A stretch of 64,000 nt of DNA, taken from the NCBI RefSeq assembly GCF_022664395.1, contig NZ_JAKRET010000002.1, forward strand, positions 1 through 64,000. Direction: 5' to 3'. The position numbers were made by a program, and so were the translations under genes. Position 1 is the stretch's first letter; every line of letters starts with the position of its first letter. This DNA is from Sphingomonas lacusdianchii (GTDB taxonomy: Bacteria; Pseudomonadota; Alphaproteobacteria; Sphingomonadales; Sphingomonadaceae). Shown here piece by piece: positions 36,401 to 42,881 of this stretch. The notes under the pieces are model-generated. The model was not told where the DNA came from and did no database searches. It was given only the letters and a program-made list of their open reading frames with translations.

Positions 36401-36806
36401 GACGCTGCCGACGCTGACCCCGCTCGATGCGAGTGCCGTACCCGGCATCCGCTATTTCTCCGGCGTGGCGACCTATACGACCGACTTCATCCTGCCGCGG
36501 ACGACGGCCAGATCGCTGACCCTCGATCTGGGGCGGGTGGGCGATCTGGCGGAAGTGCTGGTCAACGGGCGGAGTGTCGGCACGGTGTGGCACGCGCCGT
36601 ATCGCATCGATATCGGCGCGGCGGCGAAGCCAGGCCGCAACCGGATCGAAGTGCGCGTAGCCAATCGCTGGATCAACCGTCTCATCGGCGATGCGCAGCC
36701 CGGTGCGACCAAGGTTACCTGGACGTCGATGCCGACCTATCGCCCGGACGCGCCGCTGCGTCCTGCCGGGCTGATCGGGCCGGTGGTCGTCGGTGAAGCG
36801 CGATGA
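33477..36806 (+). CDS. GH106-family alpha-L-rhamnosidase, exported
   Basis: 1109 residues from a GTG overlapping the GH1 stop. Signal peptide MTRIALLAAALLATSAAFAQ. The mature start RPRTWWHWLNGNITEDGIVKDL followed by MQRIGLGGVQNFDA is the GH106 hallmark. FYGEEAP and a C-terminal galactose-binding-like sandwich (FSGVATYTTDF, LDLGRVGDLAEVLVNGRSVG) complete it. The length is close to RhaM of Sphingomonas paucimobilis, the founding member. It removes terminal L-rhamnose from rutinosides or neohesperidosides. GH1 and GH106 together would convert rutin-type glycosides to the aglycone. Confidence 0.92.
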   Translation: MTRIALLAAALLATSAAFAQTPPDPLAAGFDNPPAEARPRTWWHWLNGNITEDGIVKDLEWMQRIGLGGVQNFDAQLMTPQVVKDRVVYMTPEWKRAFRLAATTADRLQLELAIAASPGWSETGGPWVPAADGMKKLVWSQIDVTGGRRLAVALPAPPGNTGPFQSLPFDDPLAAFGGPSYKPPADYRDVAVLAFPVAADTTPLPTATVGGKAVDAAALADDDAKTVVTLPKGAAGRPATIDFAYARPTSIASATLFIPGALPPFGDPDYLPVLEVQDGTDWRPLATLPLGIVPTTVSFAPVTARAFRIVMGPDTGPKRVGLNAPVAGVVMEGLFPDRPDTGIPLAQLRLSGEAKIDRFEAKAGFATVLDYHVLSTGVPDMAGVDPARVVDLTAKLRSDGTLDWTPPTGRWRILRIGSSLLGTTNHPATPESTGLEVDKYDGAAVSRYLDQYLRMYRDAAGSDLIGAQGVRALLTDSFEAGDANWTPRMIEQFRRLRGYDPTPWLPTLAGVVIGSRARSDAFLYDYRRTLADLMASEHYGTIARVAHANGLKVYGEALEDSRPALGDDIALRAHADIPMAAMWTFGPDEAPRPTLIGDIRGAASVAHLYGQNLVAAESMTSGFSPWAFAPADLRRVIDFEFVNGVNRPVIHTSVHQPVDDKVPGLSLAIFGQYLNRHESWAEMARPWIDYIARSAYMLQQGRNVADVAYFYGEEAPLTALYAHAPLKDVPLRYGHDFVNADALANVLSVEQGWIVAKGGARYRALYLGGSSARMTLPTLRRIAALAQAGATVIGEAPTGSPSLNDDPAAFAALVRQLWSGQAVTPVGAGRVIAGRDLERALGSISIVPDFDYAKAAPDTEFLFAHRTLADGEIYYVVNRRNRAERTEARFRVVGRVPQLWHADTGRATPVSYRIEGGQTIVPLDLAAEESVFVVFRDPTGATSATVAPPAVTPLVKLDGPWTVTFQPGRGAPAGTTLPTLTPLDASAVPGIRYFSGVATYTTDFILPRTTARSLTLDLGRVGDLAEVLVNGRSVGTVWHAPYRIDIGAAAKPGRNRIEVRVANRWINRLIGDAQPGATKVTWTSMPTYRPDAPLRPAGLIGPVVVGEAR

Positions 36807-37270
36807 CCGCGGCGCAGCGCCGCTATCGCCGGACCGAGATGGTGGTCGCGGCCGCGATCAGCGCGGTGCTGAGCGGTGTGTTCGTCGCGCTGCTGTTCGG
36901 CGGGCAGGCTGTGGTGCCGGTGGCCGGCTGGAACGGGCTGATCGTCGATGCGCTGCCACAGACGGCGATGATCGCGCTGATGAGCAGCCTCGTGCCGACG
37001 CTGCTGACCCGTCGGCGCACCCGCCGCGGGAGTATCGCACCGCTGTCGACGGCAGGCCGCTGGCCGGTGACGATCGTGCTTAGGATCGGCGCGTTCGTCC
37101 TCGTCGCTACGATGTTGGCCGGCGGGCTGCACGTCGCGCTGTTGCCGCTGGGACCGTCGGCATGGCCGCTGTCCGCCGTGTTCGCCGGCAAGATCCTGTA
37201 TGGCGCAATATTGGGCATGGCGGTCGCGGGGCTGGCGGTAACGGCGGCGCTTCGCGATCCGGTAGGATGA
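36803..37270 (+). CDS. four-helix membrane protein of unknown function
   Basis: 155 residues, start ATG overlapping the rhamnosidase stop. Four hydrophobic segments (MVVAAAISAVLSGVFVALLF, LPQTAMIALMSSLVPTLL, IGAFVLVATMLAGGLHVALL, ILYGAILGMAVAGLAVTAAL) with a basic loop LLTRRRTRRG. I do not recognise a named family. Translational coupling to GH106 suggests a role linked to glycoside processing or product passage, but nothing in the sequence shows it. Confidence 0.75.
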   Translation: MTAAQRRYRRTEMVVAAAISAVLSGVFVALLFGGQAVVPVAGWNGLIVDALPQTAMIALMSSLVPTLLTRRRTRRGSIAPLSTAGRWPVTIVLRIGAFVLVATMLAGGLHVALLPLGPSAWPLSAVFAGKILYGAILGMAVAGLAVTAALRDPVG

Positions 37271-37293
37271 TCGTTTGAGAGGGGAGAGGACCG

Positions 37294-37419
37294 ATGCAAA
37301 GGAACGAAAGGCCGAACCGTCGCGCCGCCATCCTGGCCGAAGTGCGGTGCACCGCGATGGCACTGACCGCGCTTGCGGCGTTCGTCGGTTCGTTCTGGAT
37401 GGCGGGGCTGTTGTTCTGA
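37294..37419 (+). CDS. 41-residue single-span membrane protein
   Basis: A short gene with a strong ribosome site (GGGGAGAGGA, three bases before ATG). It encodes MQRNERPNRRAAILAEVR and then a hydrophobic helix (CTAMALTALAAFVGSFWMAGLLF) ending at TGA 37417-37419. Arg-rich N-terminus and a single span give an N-in topology. It lies 23 nt after the four-helix membrane protein and is likely the last gene of the GH1-GH106 operon. Function unknown. Confidence 0.55.
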   Translation: MQRNERPNRRAAILAEVRCTAMALTALAAFVGSFWMAGLLF

Positions 37420-38274
37420 GGTTGTTTACCAGCGAAGAGCCGCTGGCATTCGACCGCCGCCGCTTTTTGAATGCCGCGACCGCGTCGCTCGATGTTACGC
37501 TAGCCATCCTGCCGTTGGCGGACCCCGGTCGATGAACAACTCGGTCAAGGCCGCCGACATATCCTCGGAGCTGGCAAGTCACCTTCTATGCCAGACATTC
37601 CCCGCGTACCTCGCGATGATTGTGAGGATGACTGACGGCCGATCATCCTGTTCGTCGCCTAATGCGTCCTGTACTCCGCCAACGCCCACTTCATCCTCCG
37701 CCCCGACCGCCGGCATCCTGTTCCCCCGCCTAAGACAGAGGCGACCGGGCGTTAAGCAGGGTGATTCCGATGGAGGCAACAATGTGCAGAAATCGACACA
37801 AAGGCAACGCACGGGATGGCCTGATATCGCGGCCTGTCAACGGAAAAATGGCCATAAAGTTCTGAAAAATAAGGACAAGTTGCCAGTTACAATTCTCGGT
37901 TAAACAACCTTGCACACCCCGTCAGGGATGATAGGCTAACGCCATAATAATAAACCCCGCAGGATGAAAAATAGCCGATCCCGGCACCGGGTAGAGCAGC
38001 AAAGGTTGCCACCGGGCACGGTTCGCGCATGCTTTGGGAGAGGTACGGACACTATCGGGGATGTCCTTACCTATGGCATTAGTTTCTTCACGAGGACTGG
38101 GCCGTCCCTTATCGGACGGTTATTACTCGCGTGCGTCATCAACGCCGCGAATAGTGTCGATTGGACGCTGCCCTGCCGTGCGAACTCCGCCGGCATATGC
38201 TTGGCCTGAAAGCCGGCTCTCGCTGCATGCCGCCCCGCGCCCCCGCGTTTTTTCGCGTTCCTGAGGAGACTTTC
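37420..38274. other. long intergenic region without convincing gene
   Basis: 855 bp. The left part contains a frame with an export-like stretch (FDRRRFLNAATASLDVTLAILPL, about 37448-37518) that ends at once and may be the remnant of an exported enzyme gene. The middle (37800-37960) is unusually AT-rich for this window, with AATAATAAA-like runs, and probably holds the promoter of the aminotransferase gene. No repeat, RNA gene or terminator could be recognised. Confidence 0.45.
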
Positions 38275-39402
38275 ATGGCCGTTTCTACCGTCCCGTTGCT
38301 GTCGCGCCGTCGCATGTTGGGCGTATCGACCCTCGCTGTCGGTGCGATCGGTTCCGTGCCCGCACTGGCCGCCGGGGGTGGCGGCGCCCCGCCGGTCTTT
38401 GGTCCGGCTGATGGCGTCGCGCTGCTGTCGCGCAACGAAAATCCCTATGGTCCCAGCCCCAGCGCACTGCGCGCGATCGACGAACAGGCGACGAAGGGCG
38501 CCTATTATGCCGAAGGGGGCATCCAGCGGCTCGCGGCCATGATCGCCGAGCGCCATGGCGTCACCGCCGAGCATATCGTGATCGGCAACGGGTCGAGCGA
38601 AGTGCTGAACGCGATCGGGCTGGCATGGAAAGGCCGTGGGCCGATGGTCGGACCGGCGCTGTTCTGGGACACCTGCGCGCTCTATGCCACGCGGCAGGGC
38701 GCGACGCTCAAGCGGGTGGCGATGACCCCCGATCTGGAGATCGACCTGGCGGCAATGGACGCGGCGGTGACGCCGGGCACGTCGCTGGTCCATGTCTGCA
38801 ACCCGAACAACCCGACCGGGCGGTTGATCCCGGGGGCGACCATGGCGGCGTTCGTGCAGAAGGTCGGCCCGCGCGCGACGGTGCTGGTCGACGAAGCCTA
38901 TAACGAATTGACCGACGACCCGCAGGCATCGAGCGTCATCCCGCTGATAAAGGCGGGCGCGAACCTGATCGTCGCGCGGACTTTCTCCAAAATCTATGGC
39001 ATGGCGGGGCTCCGCATCGGCTATTCGATCAGCTCGCCCGAACATGCCGCGCTGATCCGCAGCCATATCATGTCGTCGGCCAATACCGCAGGGCTGGCCG
39101 GGGCGATCGCCAGCTATAATGACGAACCCTTCCTGCGCTATTCGAAGGGCAAGGTGGTCGAGGCGCGCGAGATGATCGTCGACGCGGCGAAGCGCGCGGG
39201 GCTGCGCGTGCTGCCGTCACAGACCAATTTCGTATTCGTGCAGGTTCCGGACGCCGACAAGCTGCGCGCCGCGATGGCCGAGCGTAACGTGCTGATCCGG
39301 GGGACCTATGGCCCATGGAAGAACTGGTCGCGGGTCAGCACCGGGCGGATCGAGGACGTGGCGCGCTATGCCGCTGCGCTGCCCGAACTGGTCCGCGCGT
39401 GA
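38275..39402 (+). CDS. Tat-exported PLP-dependent aminotransferase, HisC-like
   Basis: 375 residues. MAVSTVPLLSRRRMLGVSTLAVGAI is a twin-arginine signal. The mature protein is a fold-type I class I/II aminotransferase: SRNENPYGPSP, YYAEGGIQRLAAMIAERHG, HVCNPNNPTGRLI, VLVDEAYNEL, and the PLP lysine Lys239 in ARTFSKIYGMAGLRIGY; the C-terminal Arg block is WSRVSTGR. HisC-like enzymes normally work in the cytoplasm, so export with its cofactor through Tat is unusual. Start ATG 38275 follows GAGGAGAC. Substrate unknown; the TonB receptor gene downstream hints at amino-compound use. Confidence 0.9.
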   Translation: MAVSTVPLLSRRRMLGVSTLAVGAIGSVPALAAGGGGAPPVFGPADGVALLSRNENPYGPSPSALRAIDEQATKGAYYAEGGIQRLAAMIAERHGVTAEHIVIGNGSSEVLNAIGLAWKGRGPMVGPALFWDTCALYATRQGATLKRVAMTPDLEIDLAAMDAAVTPGTSLVHVCNPNNPTGRLIPGATMAAFVQKVGPRATVLVDEAYNELTDDPQASSVIPLIKAGANLIVARTFSKIYGMAGLRIGYSISSPEHAALIRSHIMSSANTAGLAGAIASYNDEPFLRYSKGKVVEAREMIVDAAKRAGLRVLPSQTNFVFVQVPDADKLRAAMAERNVLIRGTYGPWKNWSRVSTGRIEDVARYAAALPELVRA

Positions 39403-39441
39403 CCCGGGCGGCGCGGCATGTGGCGCACCGCCCCGACCGGG
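39403..39441. terminator. bidirectional hairpin between aminotransferase and UrcA genes
   Basis: CCCGG-GCGG-CGCG ... CGC-ACCGC-CC-CCGGG can fold into a long GC hairpin between the two convergent stop codons (39402 on plus, 39444 on minus). No U-tract, so the call rests on position and stem strength. Confidence 0.45.
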
Positions 39442-39443
39442 GT

Positions 39444-39776
39444 TCAGCCGCGTGCCGCGCGCGCCGCGATCTGTTGCCGGGCGTTCGCCAGTGCCGCCGT
39501 TTCGCAACGGACATAGTCGGCACGCGGGCGCAGGCCCCACATGCTGCTGTAACCGCATACGTCGCGCGCACCGGCGACAAGGCGGCGGTTGATCGTCGCA
39601 TCGTCGCGCACGCCGGCCAGGTCGATCGCGACCGAGCGGACGACGCGGCCATCGGCATCGCTGGCGGTCATGGCAATGTTGGCGACGTCCTCCGCATAGG
39701 CGGCGGGCGTCGCGGCGAACAGCGCGCCGGCGGCACCGAGCGCCAGCGACAGACGGCGAACGGACAGGGCTGACAT
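39444..39776 (-). CDS. UrcA family protein
   Basis: 110 residues. Signal peptide MSALSVRRLSLALGAAGALFAATPAAYA, mature start EDVANIAMTASDADGRVVRSVAIDLAGV, a short helical domain with two Cys (VCGYSSMW and VRCETAAL) probably disulphide-linked, and a C-terminal ALANARQQIAARA. UrcA proteins are small periplasmic proteins common in sphingomonads and Caulobacter; no biochemical role is known. Start ATG 39776; the longer frame from 39908 is rejected because the signal peptide begins at this Met. Confidence 0.85.
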   Translation of the reverse strand: MSALSVRRLSLALGAAGALFAATPAAYAEDVANIAMTASDADGRVVRSVAIDLAGVRDDATINRRLVAGARDVCGYSSMWGLRPRADYVRCETAALANARQQIAARAARG

Positions 39777-39922
39777 CCTCTTCTCCCGATTTTCTGCGCG
39801 GGCGGTCCGAACCTGCCGTCCGCGCCTGTGCCGACCCGTATCCGGCACGACCAACCGTATACCGGGTTCCAACGAAAAAAGACACCGGAGAGGCCCATTT
39901 CGCGCCACAACCGAGGGGGCCC

Positions 39923-42529
39923 ATGCAAATAGCGAATATCATTTCGATTTGGGCGATGACCAGCGCCATCGCAACGCCAGCACTGGCACAGGAAGGCGGT
40001 TCAGCGCCCGTGACGGCGACGCCGGAGGAGGCACCGCCCGAGGATATCGTGGTGGTGGGCACGCGCCGGACCGACCGCACCGTTGCCGAGTCGGCGGTAC
40101 CGGTCGACGTGTTCGATTCCGCGACGCTGGGGCAACAGGCGCCCGCCGACATGAACACCGTGCTGCGCAACCTGATCCCGTCCTTCAATGTCGGCCGCTT
40201 CGTCAGTTCGGACGGGTCGGCGATCGTGCGGCCCGCGACGCTGCGCGGCCTGCCGCCGGACGAGGTCCTGGTGCTGGTCAACGGCAAGCGGCGCCATCGT
40301 TCCGCGCTGGTGCAGCTGGCCGGCGGGTCGTTGGCGGCCGGGTCGCAGGGCGTCGACCTCGCGCAGATTCCGGCGATCGCGATCGACCGGATCGAGGTGC
40401 TGCGCGACGGTGCCGCCGCACAATATGGCTCGGACGCGATCGCCGGCGTCATCAATTACGGGCTGAAGCGCAACCGCGAAGGGGGTTCGCTCACTGCCCG
40501 CTATGGCCAGTTCTATGCCGGCGATGGCGAGAATATCCAGGTCGCGGGCAATGTCGGGCTGGGGCTGGGCGACGGGTTCGTGTCGATCAGCGGCGAATAT
40601 GTGAAGGCCCAGCAGACGAGCCGGGGCGGGCAGCGCATCGGCGCCTTCGCATTGGCGGCGGCGCGGCCCGACCTTGCCGAAGACATCCGCGATCCCGCGC
40701 AGCTGCGCGGCGATCCGGCGATCGAATCCGGGCGGATCTTCGTCAATGGCGGCCTGCCACTGGGCGAGAAGGACGAACTGTATTTCTTCGGCAACTGGGG
40801 CCGCAGCCATAGCGAGATCGACTTCAACTATCGTCAGCCGGTGACGGTCACCGGCCCGAACCGCTTCGGCACGGGCAACGCGACCTATGGCTATGCGTCG
40901 GGGGTGTACGAGACGCTGTACCTCGACCGCCTGGCCAACGGCAATTACGATGCGAACGGCCGCACGTTCAACTTCACCTCGGTGTTTCCGGCCGGCTTCA
41001 CCCCGCGCTTCATCGGCGATGTCGACGATCTGTCGGCGGCGGTCGGCTATCGTGGCGAGACCGGCTTCGGGCTGAAATATGATCTGAGCGCCAGCTATGG
41101 CCAGAGTCGCATCGATTTCTCGATGAACGACACGGTCAACCCGTCGATGGGGCCGGACTCGCCGACCGACTTCTATCTCGGCCGGCTCGAACAGCGCGAG
41201 ACCAACTTCAACGCCGATTTCGTGCAGACGGCGAATATCGGCATCGCCAGCCCGCTGACGATCGCCTTCGGCCTCGAGGCGCGCGAGGAGGCCTATACGA
41301 TCGGACTGGGTGATCCGGCGTCCTATGAAGTCGGCCCCTTCGCCTTCCGCCGGGTCCAGCGCAGCGACGGGTCGACGTTCAACGTGACGCAGCAGGTCGG
41401 CGCGAACGGCTTTCCGGGATATGGCCCCGACGCGACGGTCGACCGCTCGCGCCAGAGCTTTGCCGGTTATCTCGACGTCGAAGGCGACGTGACCGAGGCG
41501 CTGACGCTGGCCGGAGCCATCCGCTACGAATATTTCGCCGATTTCGGCGGTACGACCAATATCAAGGGGACGGCGCGCTATGCGTTCAGTCCGGCGGTCG
41601 CGGTCCGCGCGGCGGCGAGTACCGGGTTTCGCGCACCGACGCCGGGACAGAGCTATACGACCAATATCGCCACCGCATTCGTCGGCGGCAATCCGGTCGA
41701 AACCGCGACGCTGCCGCCATCCAGCCCGGCGGCGCAGCTGTTCGGCGCCCGCGCGCTGGCCCCGGAAACCTCGGTCAACCTGTCGGGCGGCATCGTGCTG
41801 ACCCCGGTCCGCGCGCTGACGGTGACGATCGACGCCTATCAGATCGACGTCAGCGACCGCATCGGCATGTCGGGCAATTTCGACATCACCACCCAGGCGC
41901 GGCGCGACCAGTTGCGCACGCTGGGCGTCGAGAACTGGGCGAGCCTTGGCCGGCTGCGTTACTTTACCAACGCGTTCGATACGCGCACCCGCGGCATCGA
42001 CCTGGTGCTAAACCATGTCACCGGCACCGATTATGGCCGGTTCAATACCGTGTTCGCGATGAACTACAACCGGACCGAGGTGACCGCGTTCAACCCGACG
42101 ATCATCACCCGAGAACGGCGCGGCGATATCGAGAATCTGACGCCGCGCGTCCGCGCCAACTTGTCGGAAAGCTGGTCGGACGGACCGCTGGCGGTGACCG
42201 CGCGGGCGCAATATTACGGGCCGATCACCTCGTTCGACCTGCCCGCCAATGGCGGCGACAAGCGTTTCGGGTCCGAAGTCATGTTCGACCTGGAGGTCAG
42301 CTATCAGGTGACCCGCGCCATCCGCGTCGCGGTGGGGGCGGAAAACCTGTTCGACAATTATCCCGATCGCGATTTCCGCGCGACCGGAGGAACCGGGGCG
42401 GGTGGCACGCCGCTGCAGAACTATTTCCTTGCGACCGATGCGACGGTGGCGGGCGACCGCTATCTCGGCAATGCGCCGACCGGGTTCAACGGCGGCTTCT
42501 GGTATGCGCGGGCGCAACTGACCTTCTGA
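39923..42529 (+). CDS. TonB-dependent outer membrane receptor
   Basis: 868 residues. Signal peptide MQIANIISIWAMTSAIATPALAQ, then EDIVVVGTRRTDRTVAESAVPVDVFD, plug with LRNLIPSFNVGR, LRGLPPDEVLVLVNGKRRHRSALV and RIEVLRDGAAAQYGSDAIAGVINYGLK, barrel ending WYARAQLTF. The LVNGKRRHRSA block marks the large TBDT group often tied to peptide or carbohydrate uptake rather than siderophores. Divergent from UrcA. Ligand unknown. Confidence 0.93.
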   Translation: MQIANIISIWAMTSAIATPALAQEGGSAPVTATPEEAPPEDIVVVGTRRTDRTVAESAVPVDVFDSATLGQQAPADMNTVLRNLIPSFNVGRFVSSDGSAIVRPATLRGLPPDEVLVLVNGKRRHRSALVQLAGGSLAAGSQGVDLAQIPAIAIDRIEVLRDGAAAQYGSDAIAGVINYGLKRNREGGSLTARYGQFYAGDGENIQVAGNVGLGLGDGFVSISGEYVKAQQTSRGGQRIGAFALAAARPDLAEDIRDPAQLRGDPAIESGRIFVNGGLPLGEKDELYFFGNWGRSHSEIDFNYRQPVTVTGPNRFGTGNATYGYASGVYETLYLDRLANGNYDANGRTFNFTSVFPAGFTPRFIGDVDDLSAAVGYRGETGFGLKYDLSASYGQSRIDFSMNDTVNPSMGPDSPTDFYLGRLEQRETNFNADFVQTANIGIASPLTIAFGLEAREEAYTIGLGDPASYEVGPFAFRRVQRSDGSTFNVTQQVGANGFPGYGPDATVDRSRQSFAGYLDVEGDVTEALTLAGAIRYEYFADFGGTTNIKGTARYAFSPAVAVRAAASTGFRAPTPGQSYTTNIATAFVGGNPVETATLPPSSPAAQLFGARALAPETSVNLSGGIVLTPVRALTVTIDAYQIDVSDRIGMSGNFDITTQARRDQLRTLGVENWASLGRLRYFTNAFDTRTRGIDLVLNHVTGTDYGRFNTVFAMNYNRTEVTAFNPTIITRERRGDIENLTPRVRANLSESWSDGPLAVTARAQYYGPITSFDLPANGGDKRFGSEVMFDLEVSYQVTRAIRVAVGAENLFDNYPDRDFRATGGTGAGGTPLQNYFLATDATVAGDRYLGNAPTGFNGGFWYARAQLTF

Positions 42530-42547
42530 CGATAATGATCGACAGTG

Positions 42548-42585
42548 CGATGTCCGGCGGGCCCCTTCGGGCCTGTCGGGCATCG
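42548..42585 (+). terminator. terminator hairpin after TonB receptor
   Basis: CGATG-CC-GGCGGGCCC with a CTTCG tetraloop-type turn and GGGCCTGTCGGGCATCG folds into a long, nearly perfect stem 19 bp after the receptor stop. A T-rich run (TTTCGGCTTT) follows. Confidence 0.7.
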
Positions 42586-42658
42586 TGCGTTTCGGCTTTA
42601 TCGACGGGCTGGCAGGAAGCGACGGCCGAGACGGCGGCACTGTCGAAATGCTCGTTTT

Positions 42659-42837
42659 AACTGGAAAATTCACTGGTCATAATAAGGTGAAGCGAAGCAA
42701 TTGTCGGGCCAAGGCGTACGGGAGTTGCCTGCCTAAGAACAATCCCCCCGCAAGGGCATTCAACATTTTGCCCACGTTCTTGAAATTTAACAAGATTGAG
42801 AAGTGCAGATAGTTCTTTTGAACAACTGGAAAATTCA
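42659..42837 (+). repeat. direct repeat AACTGGAAAATTCA upstream of TonB receptor
   Basis: The 14-bp AACTGGAAAATTCA occurs at 42659-42672 and 42824-42837, 165 bp apart. Each copy is followed by a similar (G)GTCATA(A)TAAG(G)TGAA. The stretch is much more AT-rich than its surroundings and lies before the receptor at 42882. It may be a doubled promoter/operator or the scar of a small duplication. Confidence 0.5.
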
Positions 42838-42881
42838 GTCATATAAGTGAAAAAGTTCGCCATTAGGCGCAGCGCTTTCCA

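Noticed and set aside
37373..37903. 176-codon plus-strand frame in the 37420-38274 gap
   Set aside because: Starts inside the 41-codon gene in another frame, has no ribosome site and its translation changes character along its length; treated as chance.
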